Assembly: GCF_009727055.1 (NCBI RefSeq)
Contig: NC_052350.1
Location: 39,466,436 to 39,530,435 of the forward strand
Reading direction: 5' to 3'
Source: Benincasa hispida
Lineage: Eukaryota; Streptophyta; Magnoliopsida; Cucurbitales; Cucurbitaceae
Length of the DNA: 64,000 bases
Below are positions 55,213 to 64,000 of this stretch, piece after piece. Made by a program: the position numbers and the translations under genes. Numbering within the stretch: the first letter of the stretch is position 1; each line of letters starts with the position of its first letter. The notes under the pieces were generated by a model. It saw nothing but the letters and a program-made list of their open reading frames with translations, made no database searches and had not been told where the DNA came from.

Positions 55213-56904
55213 TTTTGCATTCTTTTAAAACAATATTTGATATGTCGTTTCAATGTGGTGTATAGTTATTTGTGGTTATATATTTAAGGCACATCTTTAC
55301 CTTTTTTATAAAGAGAATAAAATATTTCAAAATGAGCATTGATGCTTGTTGAAAAATTAATATGGATCCAATATATAATACAAAAGTCAAGCATGATATT
55401 TATAACAAGATAATTGGCAAAAAAGAATAATGTAATATTAAAAAATAACAATAGAGATAGTCAAACAAATAGATTGATAATTTAATTTGGTGCAATATTA
55501 TCTACGTCTCGAGACACTTAATTGCAAATAGACAAATAGATTGCAAGCTAATTGTTTAATTCTTCCACTCATATATCGTTAAAATAACACTTGTACTACT
55601 GACCTCCAAACTAATTATTTGATTCTTCCACTCATATATCGTTAAAGACAAAAAAACAAAGGAATTAGAAGTAAATTTTTTTTGCTATGACTTCTAAGGG
55701 AGGTAAAAAGAAATATACAAATACTTTGATCCATTGAAGTTAGCCATCCACCAATTCTATTTTGTTTTTTATTTTTATAAAAAAAAATATATGTAAAAAA
55801 TTCAAGGCCAAAATTCTTCTTTTCTTTGAACTAGTAAAGAAGCTATATAAAGGAAAATTACATTGTATGACAAATACATTTTAAAAAATCAAAACCATGA
55901 CTTCAACTTTTTTGTAATTTCAGGTGTGACAATCACATAGAAATCAGATAGTAATCAAATTTTCAGACGAATTCTTTTTTACATGTTTGTAAAAAAATAA
56001 AATCTAAGAACACGCGTCCAATTTTATTTATTTTTTAATTAAAGTTGTAATTATCCCTTATGTAAACCCCTCTAAATTTAGAAGGGAAGACCGCAGCCTC
56101 TCTTGCCATTACAAGAAAGATAATTTATATTTAGATTGTCTTTTTTCCTCTTCAAAATGAAAACAATAGAGAATTAAGAATGAAGAAATTCTGAATAAAA
56201 CAAAATTTCTGAAATAATAATAATATTATTAATAATACTAATATTATGATTATGATTATTATAATCATGATTGGTCCACAACCATTATCATATAATAATA
56301 TTATCAAAATAAAAAATTTACAAAGGCAAAACGAAAAGGCAACCTTTTGGAGATTGGCCAATAGCATTTTGACACAAAATATGGATCTCTATCAGCATTG
56401 GTATCATCAGTCTACGATACCATTCTAATTAACCATAAAAAATTACAATTTGGATAAGTTCAAAATTTTATAGCATTTCCCAACTCTTTTTACTAATAAT
56501 CTTCTTTTCACTAACTTCTCAACTATATACTGTTGAGACCAATCATAGATTATGTTATTTTTCAAATTAATGATATTTTGGTAATAAAAGGTTGACATGT
56601 GTTCAAAGTTGAAATAATTAAAGAAGAGAGTTGACAGATCCTACTGATATCGTATATCTTTGTTTTGATCATTGGATCAACTTAATTAATTTTATCCAAT
56701 TTAGTAATAATATTTTGGTTTAGGTTCAGTTGGGCCGAAGAAACAGGTCCATGGACTAACTAAGCTGAAACCCAAAAAACCCACATGTGAATTTTATAAA
56801 TAGATGAGTTCTTCTTCATTTGAGAGTTTCAAACCTAGAGAATTCTTCTAATAATAAAAAGACTCTCAAAACTTTTGAAACTGGCCACTTCTTGAAGACA
56901 CAAG
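55213..56904. other. AT-rich intergenic DNA
   Basis: No gene recognised. A repeated phrase (TTCTTCCACTCATATATCGTTAAA) occurs near 55560 and 55624. An ATT/ATAAT simple repeat lies at about 56210-56275. The right end (to 56899) resumes at 59829 across the LTR insertion. Confidence 0.4.
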
Positions 56905-57355
56905 TGAAGGGATCAAATTCCATAACGGAAGCAAATGAACAGTTTTATTTTGTTTCTGGGAAGATGACAAAATGAAAAATATAAAAACAAACAACTCATG
57001 CTGTATTTAATTAATGGTTAAGAGGTATAAAAAATTAACATACTTTTGTAGAACTCTTCTATAATAATTCTAGTTTCTTTTTCAGCAAATTGGTCTTCTC
57101 TTTTTCAACACGATAGACGCCTCTAAAAGTTTTCCTTACTATATCTCTTGGCAAGGACACACTGATGGGAATGATTGTTGAAGGAGGAAAAATGAAGAGA
57201 TTGATTTTTGCATAAGACCTTTCTTGGTTGGTTTTGAAAGAGAGCAAATTTGTGTATTAGGCTTTCATTTATCACAGAACGTTTTCTAAGTGTTTTAATG
57301 CCAAGGGAGAAACAACTGCCCACCTCCTTACTCCCCTTCATTGAAATTAATTAAT

Positions 57356-58228
57356 TAAGGACAAATTTCAATTTATATCCTTGAATTTTAGGATTGTATC
57401 AATTTAAATTTTAAACTAATAATTGTATAACTATAAGACCCGTTTGGTAATCCTTTCGTTTTTGGTTTTTTATTTTTGAACACTAAACCTATTTTCTCCT
57501 CATTTCTTACCATGATTTGAATATTTTTTAAGTACAATGCTTGAATTCTTAATCAAATTCTAAAAATAAAAATAAAATTTTAAAAGTTATTTTTGTAGTT
57601 TTCAAATTTTGGCTTGGTTTTTTAAACTATTGATAAAAAGTATATAACAAAGGAAGAAATTTGGATATAGAAGTAGAGTCTATAAGCTTAATTTTTCAAA
57701 AACAAAAACAAGCTAAATGGTTATCAAACGGGGCATAAACTTTTGGGGTTATATCAATTTAAATCCTGAATTTTGGGTTGTATCAATTTAAACCCCAAAC
57801 TAATAATTGTATGAATTTAAATACTGATTTTCATGAGTATATCAATTTAGATCCTTAACTTTCATAATTGTACTAATTTACACATTTTTTTTTAGATTTA
57901 GTTTGAAAAATATCGAGCAAAATATTTAAATTTTTTCAATCAAACTTATGTAAGTTTAGAGATTTAATCGATAAAATTAAATTTCTTACGCTATGTTTAT
58001 CCAAATGCACACGATGAAGGATTTAAATTGATACATTTATGAAAATTTAGGGTTTAAATTGATACAACTCTTAAAATTCAAGGTTTAAATTGATACAATT
58101 ATTAGTTTGAGATTTAAATTGATACAACCCACAATGTTCAAGGTTTAAATTGGTACAATTATTAGTTTATGGTTTAAATTGATATAACCCCCAAAGTTTA
58201 GGGGTATAAATTGATATTTACCCATTAA
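57356..58228. mobile_element. Foldback element with long inverted arms
   Basis: The left arm (GGACAAATTTCAATTTATATCC; TTGTATCAATTTAAA; AACTAATAATTGTAT) is matched in reverse on the right (AAATTGATACAATTATTAGTTT; GGGGTATAAATTGATATTTACC). The TTTAAATTGATACAA unit repeats several times in each arm. It is interrupted by a MITE at 57437-57734. Confidence 0.65.
57437..57734. mobile_element. hAT-like MITE inside the foldback element
   Basis: 298 bp with terminal inverted repeats GACCCGTTTGGTAATCC and GGTTATCAAACGGGGC and subterminal inverted words (TCGTTTTTGGTTTTT / AAAAACAAAAACAAGC). Its exact 8-bp target duplication is not clear. Non-coding. Confidence 0.7.
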
Positions 58229-58544
58229 TTAAGTAAGATTAAATAATAATTTAATTTAATTAAATATAGATTTGAATCATACTCAAACACACATTTATTT
58301 ATTAACCTATAGTTTTAATATGAATCTCATCTACATTAATATATAACCTATAGCTTTAATATAAATCCTATTTACATTAATTAAATATTTCAATCACATT
58401 CAAATACATTAATTCTCCAAAAAATATATAGTTTTAATAATAATTCGTATTTATAATTGACTATATATAATATTATATCTATATACATTATATTGATTGC
58501 ATTACATTTAATTAACATAGAGAAATTATTTTAAATAATAAAAC

Positions 58545-58745
58545 TACTGAAAATATTTACAAATAATGACAAAATATCCCAGTCTATTTGCAATAGACTG
58601 TGATAGACTACTATCTGTGTCTATCATAACACAGATAAAAATAGATAGTAGTCTATCGCAGTCTATCACGATCTATTAGAGATAGACAGTGAAATTATTC
58701 TATATTTATAAATATTTTGGTTCATTGTTCTATATGTGAAAACAA
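58545..58745. mobile_element. CTATC-rich palindromic MITE
   Basis: The centre forms a hairpin: GATAGACTACTATCTGTGTC pairs with its reverse complement around 58600-58660. Outer arms read ATTTACAAATAATGACAAAAT and ATATTTATAAATATTTTGG. Elements of this look are, to my knowledge, very common in cucurbit genomes. Non-coding. Confidence 0.65.
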
Positions 58746-59828
58746 CCCATTAACATATGATTCCCTAAATTAATTTGAACATTTCAAACAATTCCTTCAA
58801 AATTTCCTATCCTTGTTAATCCATTGTGAGCTAGCAAGGAGATCTAATGGACCTACAGATTATACAAAGATTCGAGACTAATTAATTAAACTTTTTAACT
58901 AATTAATCAACATTCATTAATTATGGAGCAAACCACTATAGATCCATAGTTTCACTCTTATGCATTGTAGGTCATATTGCATTCATGGATATAGCTAGCC
59001 ATTATATATAAGTTGATCATTCACGAGTTGTTCATAATTACAGCTGGGTCAAATGTCCATTTTACCCCTGTAAGTACCTTTACATCCTTAAGTACCATTG
59101 ATCATCTAATGAATAATTTGTTTATTAAACCAAGTTCCTCTTGGGCTAATGAGAATGTGAGGCCCCATTGTTCAAGTCTCAAAGTCAACAGTTAAGAGAA
59201 CTACTCATCTACTCACCATATACGAGAAGAAGTGAATTTTATCCTGTGAAATTGCATTCCTAACTTTCTACTCGGTCAAGTTCCTAAAATAGTAGGCTTA
59301 TTGCGTCGGTGACTCGAGCCACACTCATCCATACAAATCAAAGGACTAACCCTAACAGACAGGAGTTTATAATTAACTCAAGATTAAGATCGAGTTACAT
59401 ATGATCATCTTACGAAATATTAATCTCTTCAATTAACGGAGTTATAAAGAGAGATTAATTATTTTGCAATCCAGTCTTATACAAACTCTTCATATAGGAT
59501 ACCTCCACTTACATGTCTCCACATGAATGACTTGGATTACATTGTTTGTAACGACTTCAAAGTAGGTTGTGTCCATAGTGTTATCAGGATAAGACACCCA
59601 ACCTTATCCATCTACTATAGACCCACTAGATTATTACTTGAACGTAATCCTTTGCTTGTCAACTGCATACTATTCAAATCTCATACAAATAATTGTGGAT
59701 TTTAATTTATTGGAAATAGTTATGCAAATTGAAGACATAATACAAAATAAAAATTGTTTTATTAATCATCAATAATTTGTTTATTTATTTACAAACCATA
59801 AGTTTAGGACATAAAAACTAACAACAAG

Positions 59829-60215
59829 TCCGTACAAACGTTCTTTCAGTATTTCAATCTTCAAGAACATCCATGTCCTGCTTCTTCAAACCAAGCATAC
59901 ATTAGAGAAAATCAAAAGATCAAATACTAGAGATCAAATCCTATCTTCATACATTAACATAAACTCAAATTCTTGAGCAGACATATATTCTTTAAAATTG
60001 TTGGTTAGTTATTAAGTTTTGTTTCATTTTAATTCTAGATATATATATTTTTTAAAATAATTATTTTAGTTTTCATATTCGTTTTATCATTATATGTTCA
60101 AAAGATTTTTCTTTTTGATAACCATGTTAATTCCATTACTGAGTAAAAACGCCATTAATTCACGAAGTACAAAAATTACGAACATCCTTACAACAATAAC
60201 AAATTAACCAATCAA
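59829..60215. other. Unassigned AT-rich DNA
   Basis: Continues the pre-insertion sequence from 56899 (GAAGACACAAGTCCGTAC). No gene is seen. Confidence 0.4.
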
Positions 60216-61424
60216 GATGGAAGGGGAAGATGAAAGATTTAACCCTCCCCACTTCCATATATTAATTAATGAGAGAATAATGGGATTGGAAAAAAAATTA
60301 TGAAATAACCTCCTTCCCTAATAACTAAATTATTCCTGTCTCTTATACACATCTAGATGTGTATAAGAGACAGATATATATTAATGTTATATCTAATATA
60401 ACACATAGCCTATAGTATATAATATATAATATAACCTATAGTTTAATATTCTCTCATTTAAACCATAATATTTAATATGAGTCAAATTCATATTAATTTT
60501 AATATTTGAACCATATTCAAATATTTATTTTCTCTCAAATAATTTTATATTAATTATGTCTTATATAATTAATTTCCATTATTAATTTGAATAACTCAAA
60601 TTAATCTAAATTAATCTGATTATCTCTAATCCCAATTTAGCTAACAAGGGAACCTTATGAACCTATACATTGAACTCCAATGGTACTTGGTTAATTACTT
60701 GGTTAATTAATTAAACTCTTTAATTGAATTAACCAACTTCCATTAACTGTTGGTCACTCCATTAAAGATCGATAGTTGCACTCTTCGCACTATAGATAAA
60801 TTTTTGTGTCCATTGGATATAACTAATCAACAATGCATAGACTATTCACAAATTGCTCGTAAGTACAACTATGCCAAAATTATCATTTTGCCCCTGTAGT
60901 TACATCTAACTTCTTAATACCATTGATCCCTCTAATGAACAATAAGTTATAATCCAACAACAACTAAACCCCACTCGGGCCAGGAGAGGGTGTGGCGCAA
61001 TATGGTTCAAGCCCTAAAATCAGCCTTTAAGGGAGCAATTCTCTACTTACCTTAAGAATAGGGAATGACTGAATTCCTTCCTGTGAAGTTGCGTTCTCAA
61101 CTCCCCAATCAAACGAATCTCCAAAATGATAGGCACATTGAATTAGCGAAACTGGTCATTCTCATCCATATAAATAAAGAGACAGCCTTCATAGGCAGGA
61201 GTTCACAACTCACTAAAGATTCAGATCAAGTCACCTATGGTCATCCAGATGAAATGTAAGTCTTTACTAACAACAGTGTTATATAGAGAGACTATTCATT
61301 TTGTGATTTGGTCTTATACAAATTCTTTGTATAGAATACCCCTGTCCGCATGTCTCCACATAAAGGACCAAGATCAGATCATTTGTAGCACTTTACAACA
61401 ATTGTAACAACTACAAAGCGCGCC
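60216..61424 (-). repeat. LTR fragment, left copy of the right-end element
   Basis: Aligns with 62331-63625 of the LTR at 61921-63693 (GGAAGGGGAAGATGAAAGAT near the left; TCATTTGTAGCACTTTACAA near the right). Both ends are missing. An adapter at 60336-60373 replaces about 77 bases relative to the sister copy (62452-62528). Confidence 0.75.
60336..60373. other. Nextera mate-pair junction adapter left in the assembly
   Basis: Same 38-base head-to-head pair of 19-base Tn5 mosaic ends as at 26461-26498. The sister LTR shows that about 77 AT-rich bases are absent here. Not plant sequence. Confidence 0.97.
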
Positions 61425-61902
61425 TTTATGTTTGGAGCATCGCGACGCCAAAGGAGGGCACCACGACAGTTGTGCTTGCCATCTAAGGCAGAGTCGCTAT
61501 ACTCCGCACAACATAACAACGCTACATCACTATGCTCATTGCCTTGTAGCGTAAGGTAAGCGTAATTAGTAATCACGCTCCAGCCTTACGCTTTAAGATA
61601 GTGCAGTGTAAAACTTCGCTCGATCATCTAAAATTCTCCAATTTTCTCTATTTTCCACTAAATCAAAGCCGAAAAAATATCACAAACGAACTGGACTAAG
61701 AATAATAGACTTGATAGCAAACAACTATGCCTTAAACAATGGGCCATTTACATATCAAATCAAAATTAAATGACAGCAAATCTAAACCCAATCTCGAAAA
61801 CATCCAAACGAGCAAACCACATTCAATATACATCTATGTAGAATCAAAATTCCACCACTACTCTGAATTCCATTTTTAAAAATTAAAATTGGGACTCAAA
61901 AA
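61425..61902 (-). other. Leader remnant of the right-end LTR element
   Basis: About 480 bases between an LTR fragment and the PBS. A GC-richer patch (GGAGCATCGCGACGCCAAAG; CCTTGTAGCGTAAGG) lies at 61430-61600. No gag or other domain is seen. Its abrupt left edge within the LTR match marks a deletion or recombination point. Confidence 0.45.
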
Positions 61903-61920
61903 CCACGTTTTGATACCAAT
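61903..61920 (-). other. Primer-binding site of the right-end LTR element
   Basis: Minus strand ATTGGTATCAAAACGTGG, next to the LTR end TATCCTTTCA. Initiator tRNA-Met type with changes. It makes the LTR at 61921 a 5' LTR on the minus strand. Confidence 0.75.
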
Positions 61921-63693
61921 TGAAAGGATATGCAAATACCCATTGCAGAAGCGATCATGTCCCAATTCTAATTTTACAGAATATAAAGAAAATACAGAGA
62001 GCAAAAACACTATATACATAATCTAATAAGCATTCTTTTGTATAGAAATTAAAGAGGAATAAGAGATCTGAGGATCACATACCATTGAAGACTAAAAACT
62101 TCACATTCCTCTCGAAATCCTGAACGCTTCGAATTCTTTTCGAACTCACGAGCAACAGAAAATGCAGCAAATTTCCCAATCAATTGGACACCACCATGCA
62201 GAAACCTCAGTATTCTTGGGATAGAGAATCATTAAGAGTATAAGGGCTTCATAATTTGGAAAAAAAGGGATGAATGTTCTTGATTTGAGAGAGAGCCAAG
62301 GATCTCATCACAACACTTATATTTATACTAGAATGGAAGGGGAAGATGAAAGATTCAACCCTTCTCACTTCCATGTATTAGTTAATGAGAGGATAATGGG
62401 GAAGGAAAAAAGTTATCAAATAACTCCCTTCCCTAATAACTATATTATTTAATTAAATAAAAACTAATTTTTCTTTAATTAATCTAACATATATATAAAC
62501 TAACTTAATATCATATATTAAAAGAAACATATATTATATCTAATATAACACATAACCTATAGTTTGTTTATATTATACCACATATAATATAACCTATAGT
62601 TTAATATTCTCTCATTTAACCTATAATATTTAAAATGAGTNTAACCTATAGTTTAATATTCTCTCATTTAACCTATAATATTTAAAATGAGTCAAATTTA
62701 TATTAATTTTAATATTTGAACCATATTTAAATATTCATTTTCTCTCAAATAAAACTTTATATTATATAAATAATTATATATTAATTATATCTTATATAAT
62801 TAATTTTCTTTATTAATTTAAACAATTCAAATTAATCCAAATTAATTTGATTCTGTTTAATCCTAATTGAGCTAATGAGGGGACCTTATAGACTTATAGA
62901 TTGAAGCTCCAATAGTACTTGATTAATCAATTAAACTCTTAATTGAATTAATCAACTTCCATTAATTGTCGGATCACTCCACTAAAGGTCAATAATTGCA
63001 CTTTCCGTACTATAGATAAATTTTTGTGTTGATTGGATAAACCAATCAACAATGCATAGACCCTTCACTAATTGCTCATATGTACAACTAGGCTAAAATT
63101 ACTGTTTTGCCTCTATAGTTACATCTAACTCCTTAAGTACCACTATTCCCTCTAATGAACAATAAGTTATAGTCCAACTATAACCCAACCTTTCTTGGGC
63201 CAAGAAAGGGTGTGACGCCACATTGTCCAAGCCCTAGAATCATCCTTTAAGAGAGAAATTTCTCTACTTATCCTAAGAATAAGGTAGGAGTGAATTCCTT
63301 GTGAAGCTACATTCCCAACTCCCCAATCGAATGAATCCCCAAAATGATAGGCATATTGAGTCGGCGAAACTGGCCACTCTAACCCATACAAATCAAAGGA
63401 TCGCCTTCAAAGTCAGGAGTTCACAACTCATTCAGGGTTTAGGTCAAGTCACTTATGGTCATCCTGATGAAATGTAAGTCTCTACTAACAACAGTGTTAT
63501 ATAGAGAGACTATTCATTTCGTGGTTTAGTCTTATATAAACTCTTTATATAAAATACCCTCGCTTGCATGTCTCCACATGAATGATCAAGATCAGATCAT
63601 TTGTAGCACTTTACAATAATTGTAACAACTGCAAAGTGGGTTGTATATGTAGTGTCATCAGGATAAGATACCTAACCTTATCCATCTACTATA
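61921..63693 (-). repeat. 5' LTR of the right-end element, outer end truncated
   Basis: Begins TGAAAGGATATGC (plus view) beside the PBS. It contains the same section order as the LTRs at 56905-59823 and 60216-61424, and stops near TAGACCGTTTAGATTATTG where the outer 150 or so bases are missing. It includes the N and the 51-bp repeat near 62641. Confidence 0.75.
62590..62692. repeat. 51-bp duplication flanking a single N
   Basis: Identical 51-base copies at 62590-62640 and 62642-62692, starting TAACCTATAGTTTAATATTC and ending TTTAAAATGAGT, separated by one N at 62641. The sister LTR (60432-60482) has only one. This is the signature of two contig ends that overlap but were not merged. Confidence 0.92.
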
Positions 63694-64000
63694 GACCGTT
63701 TAGATTATTGATAGCTTGTAATACAAGCTATTGTAGCCTTTTACTTAGAATTATGAGGGCTAATAAAAAGAATATGCGTCAATAATACCAAGAATTCATG
63801 TGAAAAAGTGAGCTTGCGTCGATCAGCACCAAAAATCCTCACTAACCTTATATCATGCGTTATTGCACATCAAAGTATCTATTTTAACAGATATTATAGG
63901 AATTGACCGCATGCGTCGATCTCAGACCACTGCAAGAGTAACCGCATGCAAAGGTCCATAAAGACTAGTTCGCTGCATGGAATGTTACGTCCACAAAGTG
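63694..64000. other. Fragment of another retroelement LTR
   Basis: CGCATGCG-type words (GACCGCATGCGTCGATC, AACCGCATGCAAAGG) resemble the gypsy remnant at 33931-34970. No coding domain. It continues past the window edge. Confidence 0.35.

Larger units (their letters stand above)
56905..59823 (-). mobile_element. Solo LTR with target duplication ACAAG, carrying nested MITEs
   Basis: On its own strand it runs TGTTAGTTTTTATGTCC...GATCCCTTCA (TG...CA), with ACAAG at 56900-56904 and 59824-59828. Sections match other LTRs here (ATGTCTCCACATGAATGA; TTATCAGGATAAGACACCC; GTACCATTGATCATCTAATG). It spans 2919 bp, but about 1.1 kb of that is later MITE insertions (57356-58228, with 57437-57734 inside it, and 58545-58745). 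No internal region is attached. Confidence 0.8.

Noticed and set aside
56152..56428. Ile-rich frames on both strands
   Set aside because: They are produced by an ATT/ATAAT simple repeat.
58600..58660. Possible microRNA precursor hairpin
   Set aside because: The hairpin is part of a larger inverted-repeat MITE with AT-rich outer arms; nothing specific supports a microRNA.

Overview
This is repeat-rich plant nuclear DNA from a eudicot. Cucurbitaceae is my best guess, inferred from the style of its long AT-rich LTRs and CTATC-rich foldback elements, not proven. Only one intact cellular gene is visible: a single-exon C2-domain protein gene on the minus strand (48293-49642) with a probable intron in its 5' UTR. 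A second cellular sequence is a two-exon fragment of GDP-mannose 3,5-epimerase (5524-5870), which is a gene relic. Almost everything else is LTR retrotransposon or small inverted-repeat element, often nested.

Layout. 1-2662: C-terminal end of a Ty3/gypsy polyprotein and its probable 3' LTR. 2663-5960: CACTA-like ends, unassigned sequence and the epimerase relic. 5961-15500: a minus-strand Copia element in tandem LTR-internal-LTR-internal form; its middle LTR is split by a 2050-bp solo LTR with a 5-bp target duplication. 16135-16560: a degraded Cassandra TRIM with a 5S rRNA-like segment. 17275-18080: an old Copia relic. 18196-27371: a plus-strand Copia of the same family as the minus one, split at 21094-23612 by a short gypsy element with matching LTRs, a target duplication and one open frame joining gag to integrase. 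27372-34960: mixed Copia and gypsy relics, including a long broken gypsy pol on the minus strand. 34971-44625: a non-coding gypsy-type element (minus) with another non-coding LTR element (37167-41657) inside it. 45351-50480: the C2 gene and its flanks. 50481-64000: MITEs, two more LTR insertions with target duplications (52285-53758 and 56905-59823), and a truncated LTR element at the right end.

Three places look like assembly problems rather than biology. Two 38-bp head-to-head Tn5 mosaic ends (26461-26498 and 60336-60373) match the Nextera mate-pair junction adapter, and sequence is missing at both points compared with sibling repeats. One N at 62641 sits between two identical 51-bp copies.

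The Copia families are dead: their premature stops are mostly C-to-T or G-to-A changes, as expected of old methylated copies. The least explained pattern is a CGATCG-centred short motif (roughly TAAACGATCGTTTA). It recurs in irregular arrays inside several LTRs, leaders and internal regions that otherwise look unrelated.
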